DNA of 64,000 bases from Bacillota bacterium. Lineage in GTDB: Bacteria > Bacillota > Clostridia > Acetivibrionales > JAMNXU01. Positions within the stretch are counted from its first letter, which is position 1. The number at the start of each line of letters is the position of its first letter. The notes below the pieces were generated by a model, which saw nothing but the letters and a program-made list of their open reading frames with translations, was not told the origin of the DNA and did no database searches. Position numbers and translations under genes: made by a program. This document shows, piece after piece, positions 45,103 through 53,458 of the stretch. Location of the stretch: assembly GCA_023623175.1 (NCBI GenBank), contig JAMNXU010000034.1, positions 62,001 through 126,000 of the forward strand. The letters run 5' to 3'.

Positions 45103-46410
45103 TCATTTCGGCGCTGCAATTTCCGAAACGTCCCGACCTCTTGTCACCGTGCCGAGCAGTTCTATTATAAGCAGGAGGTTTCTCGCAATATGATACGGAT
45201 CTTTTACGGGCAGCGCCACAACCTTGCTCTCGGGCTTGCCGAAACGGTCCCTTATCTGTATCCATTCGCCCGTTTTTGCATCGGGGTTGGGGAAAACCCT
45301 GAAGGTGTATTCATGCACTTTTTCGTACAGTTCAAGGTACCTGCCGTCATCGGTCAGGCAGTAGGCAAGAAGCAAAGTGTAAAGCGCCTCGGAATGGGGC
45401 CACCAAAGCTTGTTGCTCCAGTCATTTGTTATTTTCCGTGCCATTTCTTCCGTTTCATATCCGCTTACATCGCCGCGCGGCCTGCCGCCTTCCATGTCGG
45501 CGAACAGCAGGATGCCGCCGTATTCGTTGTCCCAGCCTATGTCCAATGCCTTTTCAGCTACGCGGCACGCCTTTTCGATCAACCGGCTGTTGCCGGTCTT
45601 CAGCCCATGATGAATTACAAACCACATGTCTTCCACAGTGTGGCCCGGGTTTACATAACGGCCAAAAAGGGTGCTGTCTTCGAATTTTCCGTCTGCCGTC
45701 TTCATTTCATGGAGCACAAGGTCATCATCTACAAACCCGTCCATTATGTGGCACGCGTTCACATCGGCAACGCCGAGGAGTTCTCGCTGGTATGAATCGC
45801 CGAAACTGCGCGCCGCCAGTTCCATTTCCGAGGACAGATCCAGGAGCCCCATGAATCGGCCGTGCATTACATATCCCCGGGGGACGGGATAGGGATGGGA
45901 CTTGTAACTGCCCGATTCAAGGCGCGCCTTTATCGACTTGTACAGTTTTTTTGCGAATTCATAGGCCTCCCGGTCCTGCGCTTTTGCTGCATAGCAGCAT
46001 ATACCCTGGGCCGCGAACCTGTCGGCGCTTACGCTTATGTCGAGCTCGCTGCCCGGTTTGATCGGTTTGGGTCTGCCTTCCCGGTCCATTAAAAAGGTGC
46101 AGTTGCCGTTTTCCAGCAGGCAGTGTTCCATGAGAAAACGGGCGCCCTTTCTGGCCCATTCCAGGTATTTTTCACGGACGGTTTCGTCAAAACAATCCAT
46201 GCCCGACAGGCGCGTCAGAAGCCAGACCATTCTGCCCTGGGACCACGTGTATTTATCGGTGCTGACAAGTTTCGTGCCTTCATTGTTGAAACAGGTGTAA
46301 AATCCGCCGTATTCATGGTCGATGGCTTCCCTCTCCCAGAACGGCAGTATTACGTTTTTCAGGTGGTTTTCGTGGAATTCCAGCAACTCTTTCAGTCTTT
46401 CATGATTCAT
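45103..46410 (-). CDS. N-acylglucosamine 2-epimerase (AGE) family protein
   Basis: An (alpha/alpha)6-barrel protein of 435 residues. AGE-family signs are FWEREAIDHEYGGFYTCFNNEG, YTWSQGRMVWLLTRL, NPGHTVEDMWFVIHH with the catalytic-type His, GWDNEYGGILLF and WWPHSEALYTLLLAY with the second His. Members epimerise or isomerise free sugars (GlcNAc/ManNAc, cellobiose, mannose/fructose). The specificity cannot be told. GGGGGGG precedes the ATG. With nagA and a ROK kinase on the same strand, N-acetylhexosamine is a reasonable substrate guess. Confidence 0.82.
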   Translation of the reverse strand: MNHERLKELLEFHENHLKNVILPFWEREAIDHEYGGFYTCFNNEGTKLVSTDKYTWSQGRMVWLLTRLSGMDCFDETVREKYLEWARKGARFLMEHCLLENGNCTFLMDREGRPKPIKPGSELDISVSADRFAAQGICCYAAKAQDREAYEFAKKLYKSIKARLESGSYKSHPYPVPRGYVMHGRFMGLLDLSSEMELAARSFGDSYQRELLGVADVNACHIMDGFVDDDLVLHEMKTADGKFEDSTLFGRYVNPGHTVEDMWFVIHHGLKTGNSRLIEKACRVAEKALDIGWDNEYGGILLFADMEGGRPRGDVSGYETEEMARKITNDWSNKLWWPHSEALYTLLLAYCLTDDGRYLELYEKVHEYTFRVFPNPDAKTGEWIQIRDRFGKPESKVVALPVKDPYHIARNLLLIIELLGTVTRGRDVSEIAAPK

Positions 46411-46440
46411 TAAACGTGTTCCCCCCCATTAAATCCTGGT

Positions 46441-46499
46441 TTTCCTGTAAAAACTCTTTGAAAAGATTTTATATAGTCTGATTTCGTTTTTACAGGAAA
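46441..46499. repeat. 14-bp perfect inverted repeat upstream of the AGE gene
   Basis: TTTCCTGTAAAAAC (46441-46454) and GTTTTTACAGGAAA (46486-46499), separated by 31 bp. It lies 31 bp upstream of the AGE-family start, where an operator would be expected. Confidence 0.6.
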
Positions 46500-46656
46500 T
46501 ATCAATCCTGCAGCAAAAATTCTGCATGCATAACTCCTGCCCATATTGATTAATGCTACCTGTAAATGAACCTGCTGACTGCCATAATTAATCTGTTTAA
46601 TCCTGCCTGCAGGTCCATCCTGTCCGGGTCAAATACAGCCAGAATTGACTAAAATT

Positions 46657-46681
46657 AAGTCCACTCGGCAAGAGTGGACTT
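46657..46681 (-). terminator. Terminator behind the alpha-barrel gene
   Basis: AAGTCCACTC and GAGTGGACTT pair perfectly around a 5-nt loop, followed on the minus strand by AATTTTAG. It lies 23 bp behind the stop codon and divides the carbohydrate genes into two transcripts. Confidence 0.85.
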
Positions 46682-46704
46682 GATAATTACTAACGTGATT
46701 TTAA

Positions 46705-47892
46705 TTAGTCCATGAGATATACGGAATTCTTTTTTATTGCCTGGGACAGCGACAGCCCCGCGAAGCCGGTGGACTGCACGGCAAAAGCCCCGTAGGATTC
46801 CTCGGGATCGGACATGACGCCGCTCGCCCTGCATTTCAGCGGATGACACAGGTATTTTAACGCCCGCTCGGTCTTTTCGCGAAGCACAGGATTGTCTTCA
46901 ATGTTGTCGAGGTAATAAAGGAATTGAGAAATGATGCCGTTGGATTTTGCCATCTCCCAGCCCAGGCGGATGTGACTCATTCTTGAAGCAATCATACCTT
47001 CGGGCAGTTTCTCCCATGGCACCGCTACGACCATGAAGTTGAACCAGGAATCTCCCCACTGGGTAAGAATTCCCTTTTCACCGAAAATCCACTGCCTCAT
47101 TCTTTCCTCGATCAGCTTTTTAAGCTCCTCATCCTTCGTAACCGAATGAGTCCAGGTCATGCCTTCGAGCAAATAGAAGGTGTGGCCGAAGTCGGTCAAA
47201 ACCTGCTCATGGGGATAGCTGTAGCTGTCGAAATTGATCGGCCTTCCGTCATCAAGCCAGTGGTTGCACTGGAAGCGGATGGCGTTTTCGGCCGTTTCTA
47301 TGTATTCGTATTCACCGGTAACTCTTCCGAAAGCCGCGAGCGCCGCGGAAGTAGTGCCTATGGCGCAGGTGTACGGACCTTCGCTCGGACGTCCGCCCCA
47401 CAAACCGTTATTGAATCCTCCCTCGGGCAATACCCATATGCACACCCAGTCATCAAACCATTTCCGCGCGGCATCAAGGTACTTCTGCCTCTTTTTCCCC
47501 GTAACGTACTCGGACGCCTGCACAATCGCAAGGACATTGGAGCCGTTGTCAGCAAGGTTTACATTGGCAGTGCGCATAACTTCCTTGATTTGGCTCTTGG
47601 TAAGACTTGCGGTGGGCGTTCTCCTGTAAGTGGACGTAAATCCGCCGTTGGGCAGCTGCTCCGTAAGATATATGTCTACGTACTTCAGTGCCGCTTCTAT
47701 GTATTTGGGCTCATTAAGAAGCTTGCCGCCCAGGAGCAGCGTCCTTACCGGATAGAACACCATGTACCATTCATACATGGGCCTTCCTCTCTCAAATACC
47801 CGGAAGAAGTCGTCGGTTCTCTGCTCCAGGAGCCAGTCGCAGTAAACCTTCAATGCTTCACGGGGTTCCAACTGACGATAGGGTATCTCCAT
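46705..47892 (-). CDS. Probable six-hairpin (alpha/alpha) barrel protein, glycosidase-like
   Basis: 395 residues, soluble, rich in Trp and Tyr. Repeated helical hairpins with Gly-rich turns (PNGGFTSTYRR, PEGGFNNGLWGG, GPYTCAIGTTSAALAAFGRV, LTDFGHTFYLLEG) resemble six-hairpin glycosidase folds, but I do not recognise a defined family. No signal peptide, so it acts inside the cell on imported sugars if at all. AGGAGG precedes the ATG. It is in line with the 2-hydroxyacid dehydrogenase, nagA and ROK genes upstream, at a 170-bp gap. Confidence 0.55.
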   Translation of the reverse strand: MEIPYRQLEPREALKVYCDWLLEQRTDDFFRVFERGRPMYEWYMVFYPVRTLLLGGKLLNEPKYIEAALKYVDIYLTEQLPNGGFTSTYRRTPTASLTKSQIKEVMRTANVNLADNGSNVLAIVQASEYVTGKKRQKYLDAARKWFDDWVCIWVLPEGGFNNGLWGGRPSEGPYTCAIGTTSAALAAFGRVTGEYEYIETAENAIRFQCNHWLDDGRPINFDSYSYPHEQVLTDFGHTFYLLEGMTWTHSVTKDEELKKLIEERMRQWIFGEKGILTQWGDSWFNFMVVAVPWEKLPEGMIASRMSHIRLGWEMAKSNGIISQFLYYLDNIEDNPVLREKTERALKYLCHPLKCRASGVMSDPEESYGAFAVQSTGFAGLSLSQAIKKNSVYLMD

Positions 47893-48062
47893 GTCTTTTA
47901 CCTCCTGGTTTAATTTATCATTTATGATATGATTTCAGGCCGTATCCATGTTTATGTTCAGCTTCCGTGGCCTGCGGCGCTGAACGCTCCTTTGCAGACG
48001 GGTCGCAGTCAGCGCCCCGTCCGCTTGAATCCGACCTGGCTTGTACAATCGTATTGCGCTCA

Positions 48063-49076
48063 TCACGTGCTTCTCAGGTACCTTGTCCTGTCCATCACGA
48101 AGCGAAGCGGCTCTCCATTGATGAACCTTTTTATGTTGTCAATGCATATCTGCTCGTAATTCGTCAGCGACTTGCTGCTCTTGGGCAGCGTCTTGCTTCC
48201 GCTGATGGTGTGGTGCGTAAATATGCAGTTCTCCCATTTCCTTGCAGGATTTCCCACGGGCAGGCGGTCCGACCCGTCGAGAACGTCAATACCCGCCCTG
48301 AGCCTTCCGCTTTCAAGTTCCCTGAACAGGGCATCCTGGTCAATTATTCCGCCGCGCGCGGTGTTTATTATAATCCCGTTGTCGGGAAGCATGGCCAGCA
48401 GTTCAGCCGTGACCGAGCCCCGCGTTTCGTCCGTCAGACCGCAGTGTATTGCCACGGCTTCCGACTGGCTGAAGAGTTCTTCAAGGCTGTTTACTTTTAT
48501 GCAATAATCGGGAACGTCAGTAACGTAAGGGTCATATACGCGTATAACCGGGCCGAAAACCCGCGCCATTTCGGCAAAGCGTCTTCCTATGACACCAAAT
48601 CCGTATATACCGAGATTAAGGCCCTGTAAAGTCCAGCTTTCATGGGTGTCCGGAGTAAAATGCACGATGTCGTTCCTGATGGCCTGTATGCGCTTGTGCA
48701 AATCCTTGATCATGGCCAAGAGAAGCACCATGGCTCCTTCGGCAACTCCGTTGGCCGGCGCGTCTCCCCAGTTCGTTACAATTATTCCCGCATCAATAAT
48801 TTTCAATGAAACATAGGGTTTCACTTCACCAGTAACATGGCATATATATTTCAGATTTCCCGGATCGTCAGCAATTTCGTCGGGCACGCGCATTGCCTGC
48901 CAGTGGGTTAACAGGATGTCAGTCTCCCTGTAAAGCCTGATCCTTTCCTCGAGCGGCATTTCGCTTCCATCGGGAATAAGCGTCAGATCGCCGAGTTTTT
49001 TCAGTTCGTCGACAAAAAGCCCGCTCGTGGGCATTTTGGATGTTTTGTCCCCTATGTAAAGTATTTTGGGTCTCAT
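48063..49076 (-). CDS. D-isomer-specific 2-hydroxyacid dehydrogenase family protein
   Basis: 337 residues with an NAD-binding Rossmann domain inserted in the substrate domain: GIYGFGVIGRRFAE near 156, and the motif HCGLTDETRG ending in NTARGGIIDQDAL, whose Arg is catalytic in the family. His in FTHHTISGS fits the catalytic His. The usual Glu in DVFE-EP is not present: the sequence here is GIDVLDGSDRLP, so Asp would have to replace it. This makes the exact reaction doubtful. It lies 29 bp behind nagA and is probably cotranscribed. It may oxidise or reduce a sugar-derived acid. Confidence 0.8.
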   Translation of the reverse strand: MRPKILYIGDKTSKMPTSGLFVDELKKLGDLTLIPDGSEMPLEERIRLYRETDILLTHWQAMRVPDEIADDPGNLKYICHVTGEVKPYVSLKIIDAGIIVTNWGDAPANGVAEGAMVLLLAMIKDLHKRIQAIRNDIVHFTPDTHESWTLQGLNLGIYGFGVIGRRFAEMARVFGPVIRVYDPYVTDVPDYCIKVNSLEELFSQSEAVAIHCGLTDETRGSVTAELLAMLPDNGIIINTARGGIIDQDALFRELESGRLRAGIDVLDGSDRLPVGNPARKWENCIFTHHTISGSKTLPKSSKSLTNYEQICIDNIKRFINGEPLRFVMDRTRYLRST

Positions 49077-49105
49077 TGCTGTCTCCTCCTGTATTTTAAC
49101 GATAT

Positions 49106-50236
49106 TCAGGCCCTGATGCCCTTCACGTAAACGCAGTCGATTGTATCGTCGCCGTTGAGGATTACCAGGTCCGCCCTCTTGCCTTCTTCGATGCTGCCCG
49201 TGATATGGTCAATGCCTATGAATCTTGCGGGATTTATAGAAGCCATCTGAACGGCTTCTTCAAAGGTCGCAGCCGTAAACTCCGTCATGTTCCTTACCGC
49301 CCTGTAAAGCGTGAGCGTGCTGCTGGCGAGTCCGCCGTCCTCATTGCGCGCGATTCCGTTCTTAACAATCACTTTTGAACCACCGAACATGTACTCCCCG
49401 TCCCCGAGACCTGTCGCGAGCATGGCGTCAGTGACAAGCACGATCCGGTCTTTTCCCTTCAGCCTGTAAACCATGTCAACCATGTGCCTGTCTACATGGA
49501 CTCCGTCGCAAATCAGTTCCACGTAGGCGTCGGACAGGAGAGCGGTACCGGCCGTTCCGGGCTCCCTGTGATGAATTCCGCGCATGCCGTTGAAAAGATG
49601 GGTGAAGCCTGCCGCTCCGGCCAAAAGTGCATTGCACACCTCGTCATAATTGGCGTTGGTGTGCCCGATGGCCACGGTATCGTTCTTGCCGCGGACATAC
49701 CGGATAAAATCGAGGCTCCCTTCAATCTCGGGCGCCAGGGTGACGTGGAACTTCAGATCCCCGGCAATGGCGCGGAACTTCTCATACTCGGCTATGTCGG
49801 CCCTTTTCATTTTTGTGGTGTCATGGCATCCCTTGTAAAGCTCATTAAGATAGGGACCCTCGATATGCACGCCTTCTATTGATGAGCCGCTCCTTTGCCT
49901 CGAGGCCGCTTCGCGTATATTGGCCAGCGCGGACTCTATATCTTCTATGCCGGCGGTAATTGTGGTCGGCAGAAAAGATGTCGTGCCCTCTTTTGCGAGA
50001 AAATCCGCTATTTCAAGTATCTGTTCCGGCGTGGCGTCCATTACGTCATAACCCACTGCGCCGTGGAAATGAACGTCTATCAGCCCCGGGATAACCCTTT
50101 TGCCGTTCAGGTCAATCTGCTCATCATCGCCTTCTATTCCCTTCCCGATTGACTTAATTAAACCGTCGCGAACCAGGATGTCTCCTTCCTTGAAAGTGCC
50201 GTCCCTGTCAAGGTATACAGCATTTTTCAGCAACAT
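49106..50236 (-). CDS. nagA: N-acetylglucosamine-6-phosphate deacetylase
   Basis: Removes acetate from GlcNAc-6-phosphate, giving glucosamine 6-phosphate for glycolysis or wall synthesis. The 376-residue amidohydrolase has PGLIDVHFHGAVGYDVMDA (metal site, HxH), IEGVHIEGPYLN, VTLAPE (metal Glu), IGHTNA and HLFNGMRG (His ligands), and LVTDAMLATG with the catalytic Asp. Length is typical. The start lies 3 bp after the stop of the ROK kinase gene and the ribosome binding site is within that gene, so the two are coupled. nagB is not in the window. Confidence 0.95.
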   Translation of the reverse strand: MLLKNAVYLDRDGTFKEGDILVRDGLIKSIGKGIEGDDEQIDLNGKRVIPGLIDVHFHGAVGYDVMDATPEQILEIADFLAKEGTTSFLPTTITAGIEDIESALANIREAASRQRSGSSIEGVHIEGPYLNELYKGCHDTTKMKRADIAEYEKFRAIAGDLKFHVTLAPEIEGSLDFIRYVRGKNDTVAIGHTNANYDEVCNALLAGAAGFTHLFNGMRGIHHREPGTAGTALLSDAYVELICDGVHVDRHMVDMVYRLKGKDRIVLVTDAMLATGLGDGEYMFGGSKVIVKNGIARNEDGGLASSTLTLYRAVRNMTEFTAATFEEAVQMASINPARFIGIDHITGSIEEGKRADLVILNGDDTIDCVYVKGIRA

Positions 50237-50239
50237 GTC

Positions 50240-51220
50240 TTAATTTGCCCCCTTTCCCTCGAGGCATTTGCGGGCCAGCGCCAGCGCCCCGTACATGCCG
50301 GCTTCTTCTCCGAGTTCAGCCCGCACAATGCTCAATATTTCCTGTGAAGGACGCGGAATCCTGGGGTAGACGACATACTCCCTGATCCTGTCGAGCAATT
50401 TGTCCCCCATGTTCGAGATACCGCCTCCGATTATTACGCGTTCAAGGTTTAAAAGATTAATCAAATCGCAAATGGCTATGGAAATATATTTGTACATATC
50501 TTCCATGATCCTTGTGGCGAGCTTGTCTCCACGGTCGCTGGCTTCTTCGATCACCTTCGGAGTAATTTTTTCGAGGTCTCCCTGTGTCATTTCCTCCATC
50601 AGGCTTTTCTCGCCGCGGGAAATACTCTCCTTTGCAATCCTGACCATGCCGTAGGATGAAGCATAGGCTTCAAGGCAGCCCCTGCTTCCGCAAAGACAGG
50701 GGTCTCCGTCGGGAACGACGTTTATATGGCCCAGTTCACCGGCCAGTCCTGCCGGGCCTTTGAACAGTTGCCCGTTGAGCACGAGACCTGATCCTATTCC
50801 TGTGCCTATGGTAATGCATATAAAATTGCGGATTCCCCTTCCGGCGCCATACTTGAGCTCGCCCAATGTAGCAACCCTTACATCATTATCCATGACCACG
50901 GGAATTCCCAAAGCCTCTTTAAACGGCTCCAGAACCTGCAGGTTCACCCATCCCAGGTTGTGGGCAGAAATGCAAATACCCTTTTCAGAATCCTGTTGTC
51001 CCGGTATTCCAAGTCCCAGGGCCGCCAGTTCATCCACGCGGGCTCCGTTCTCAGCAAGAATGTCCCGTATGCTCTGAATCATTCTGCCGATTACCCTGTC
51101 GCTTCCTTCGGCAGCCCGTGTTTCATTTTTTGTTTTTGCAATAATGTTGCCGTCGAGGTCGGCCAATATTGTGGCAAATTTTGTTCCACCAAGATCAATT
51201 CCCGCCAGATATTTCCTCAT
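50240..51220 (-). CDS. ROK-family sugar kinase
   Basis: 326 residues with the ATP-binding GIDLGGTKFATIL (8-20), GIPGQQDSE, the catalytic Asp in VVMDNDVRVA, IGTGIGSGLV, AGELGHINV and the zinc signature CLCGSRGCLEAYASS. There is no N-terminal helix-turn-helix, so it is an enzyme, not a repressor. It phosphorylates glucose, GlcNAc or ManNAc; coupling to nagA favours an N-acetylhexosamine. First gene of the operon. In the 438-bp gap before it I see only AT-rich repeats and the hydA terminator. Confidence 0.9.
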   Translation of the reverse strand: MRKYLAGIDLGGTKFATILADLDGNIIAKTKNETRAAEGSDRVIGRMIQSIRDILAENGARVDELAALGLGIPGQQDSEKGICISAHNLGWVNLQVLEPFKEALGIPVVMDNDVRVATLGELKYGAGRGIRNFICITIGTGIGSGLVLNGQLFKGPAGLAGELGHINVVPDGDPCLCGSRGCLEAYASSYGMVRIAKESISRGEKSLMEEMTQGDLEKITPKVIEEASDRGDKLATRIMEDMYKYISIAICDLINLLNLERVIIGGGISNMGDKLLDRIREYVVYPRIPRPSQEILSIVRAELGEEAGMYGALALARKCLEGKGAN

Positions 51221-51508
51221 GTTACTCCAACCCTTTTCATATATGTTGTTCTTTTTGTTAAATAAGCTTAAACATGTTTATTAAAGAGCTTCCACATATG
51301 TAAAGAAATCCAGCGCAAAAGGCTAAATTTTCTGCAGTCATATTAATTATACTACTTGTCAGCATAAATAAATGCAACATTTAAACAATTATTGAACATT
51401 ATTTTGTTTTATGGGTCTGCATGTCGCAGCATGTCGCTTTTTAAACCGGTTCAAAACCTTCGGGGAAGGCAAAGCCTCCGGCTCGTTTTTACCCACATTT
51501 AAAAAATT

Positions 51509-51546
51509 TTAAAATGCTGTTTGATAAATTAAAATGCAGCTTGATA
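51509..51546. repeat. Two direct 18-bp repeats, TTAAAATGCWGYTTGATA
   Basis: Two units (51509-51526 and 51529-51546) with two differences, a period of 20 bp. They lie just behind the hydABC terminator. A second short duplication, GCATGTCGC, is near 51420-51440. Confidence 0.7.
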
Positions 51547-51570
51547 CAAAAAAACCAGTTAAAAAATAAA

Positions 51571-51610
51571 CGGGGAAAGCGCCTGGACAATGTCCGAAAC
51601 GCTTCCCCCG
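51571..51610 (-). terminator. Terminator of the hydrogenase operon
   Basis: CGGGGGAAGCG and CGCTTTCCCCG pair with one bulge, and an inner GGAC/GTCC extends the stem. On the minus strand TTTATTTTTT follows. It lies 49 bp behind the hydA stop. Confidence 0.8.
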
Positions 51611-51658
51611 CAATATTTTAGTCACGGCTTACGTCAGCAGTGTATCCTGAGGCCTGTG

Positions 51659-53455
51659 TCAGCGGTGCCTGCCCTGCAGCAGCTCGTTGAATATTCCCCT
51701 CCTTGTATAAGCAGTGTGCAACAACTCGTGGGATTTGTGTCCCAGGGGTTTTACGAGGAATTCCTCGTAAAGCTTGATTATGAACGGGTTTTCATGGGAT
51801 TTCCTCAGCTGCTTGTTTTCGTCCTCGCGGTAAATTGCATCCATGCGTTTTTTCCTTATTTCATCGTCGGTGGGACGCGGCTGGCCCCCGCCGCTGATGC
51901 ATCCCCCGGGACAGCCCATTACCTCGATGAAATGGTAAGGGGACTCGTTGGCGGATACCTGGTCCATCAGCATTTTCGCTCCCTTAAGGCCGCTTGTCAC
52001 GGCCACTTTCAGCTGCACGCCGTCAAGGAATTTGTATTCATCCTTCGGATTTTCAATCAGCAGTTCAGCGGTTTTAACGGTATCCAGTCCCATTATTGAT
52101 TTCACGTGCAGATTTTCAAACGGGAGCTCCCTTCCTGTTACAATTTCATAGACTGTCCTGATGGCGGCTTCCATGACTCCGCCCGTGGTGCCGAAGATAT
52201 CCGCCGCTCCCGTGGAAATGCCCAGGGGATTGTCAAATTCGCCATCCCCGAGGCTCCTGAAATCAACCCCGGCCTCCTTTATCATGCGCGCAAGCTCCCT
52301 TGTCGTAAGCACCGCGTCCACGTTGGGACATCCGTTATTGACCATTTCCGGTCTCGTAATCTCAAATTTCTTGGCGGTGCAGGGCATGACGGAAACAACG
52401 AAAATCTTGCGCGGATCAATGCCAATTTTATCGGCATAGTAGGACTTGGCCAGCGCGCCCAGCATCATGTGCGGCGATTTGCAGGTCGACAGGTGGTCGA
52501 GTTCGTCCGGGTATGTGTGTTCCACGTATTTTATCCACCCGGGACTGCAGCTTGTTATCATCGGCAGCGTGGCAGGCTTGCCGTTCATGGCTTTTGTCAG
52601 CCTGTCAAGGAGTTCGTTTCCTTCTTCAATAATCGTCAGGTCCGCCGCGAAGTTGGTGTCGAACACGGCGTCAAACCCCAGTTCCCTTAAAGCAGTCACC
52701 ATTTTCCCCGTAACGAGCGTGCCTGGTTCATAGCCAAATTCCTCGCCCAGTGCCGCCCTCACGGCCGGGGCGGTCTGGACAACAACGTGCCTGCCATTGT
52801 CATAGAGGGCGTCCCATACGGCCTGCAGCGAATCTTTTTCCTGCAGCGCCCCGACAGGGCACACTACGGTACACTGTCCGCACATGACGCAATTCACGCT
52901 GTTAAGGGGAAGATCGGCGCCGGGGCCTATCACGGTTTTAAAACCGCGGTTCTGGGCGTTCAGCACTCCCACTCCCTGGATTTCGTTGCACACCGTCACG
53001 CATCTCCTGCACAGTACGCATTTGGACATGTCCCTGATTATCGACGGCGAAGACGCGTCAATTTCGGATTTGGATCTTTCCCCTTCGAGCCTTCCATCTT
53101 CGGCGTGAATCAGCTCACCGAGTTTCTGGAGCTCGCAGCTTTGGTTCCTTGCGCATGTCAGGCAGTTTTTGGGATGATCCGACAATATAAGCTCATAGAG
53201 CATTTTACGGGCCTTTTTAACCCTCTCGGAATTGGTGTGTATTACCATTCCGTCCCTTACCTTTACCATGCACGAAGCCTGCAAATTCCTCGCGCCTTCC
53301 ACTTCAACGACGCATATCCTGCATGATCCGAAACGGTGCACGTCTTTCATGTAGCAGAAATTAGGAATGTTTATGTTATTTGCCCTTGCGGCTTCAAGAA
53401 TCGTCATGTCATCGTCCACAAGAAGCTTTTTGTTGTTTATAGTAACCTGTACCAT
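51659..53455 (-). CDS. hydA: [FeFe]-hydrogenase catalytic subunit HydA
   Basis: Reduces protons to H2. Domains of the 598 residues, in order: a [2Fe-2S] plant-type ferredoxin (CYMKDVHRFGSCRIC), a His-ligated cluster (DHPKNCLTCARNQSC), two [4Fe-4S] clusters (CVLCRRCVTVC and CVMCGQCTVVCPVG), and the H-cluster domain. The latter shows all three signatures: TSCSPGW (Cys303), MPCTAKKFE and GCPGGCISGGGQP. The small-subunit region ends in NPFIIKLYEEFL. This is the group A3-like layout of trimeric, NAD-linked enzymes. AGGAGG precedes the ATG, and only 3 bp separate it from hydB. Maturation genes hydEFG are not in the window. Confidence 0.96.
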   Translation of the reverse strand: MVQVTINNKKLLVDDDMTILEAARANNINIPNFCYMKDVHRFGSCRICVVEVEGARNLQASCMVKVRDGMVIHTNSERVKKARKMLYELILSDHPKNCLTCARNQSCELQKLGELIHAEDGRLEGERSKSEIDASSPSIIRDMSKCVLCRRCVTVCNEIQGVGVLNAQNRGFKTVIGPGADLPLNSVNCVMCGQCTVVCPVGALQEKDSLQAVWDALYDNGRHVVVQTAPAVRAALGEEFGYEPGTLVTGKMVTALRELGFDAVFDTNFAADLTIIEEGNELLDRLTKAMNGKPATLPMITSCSPGWIKYVEHTYPDELDHLSTCKSPHMMLGALAKSYYADKIGIDPRKIFVVSVMPCTAKKFEITRPEMVNNGCPNVDAVLTTRELARMIKEAGVDFRSLGDGEFDNPLGISTGAADIFGTTGGVMEAAIRTVYEIVTGRELPFENLHVKSIMGLDTVKTAELLIENPKDEYKFLDGVQLKVAVTSGLKGAKMLMDQVSANESPYHFIEVMGCPGGCISGGGQPRPTDDEIRKKRMDAIYREDENKQLRKSHENPFIIKLYEEFLVKPLGHKSHELLHTAYTRRGIFNELLQGRHR

Positions 53456-53458
53456 GTT

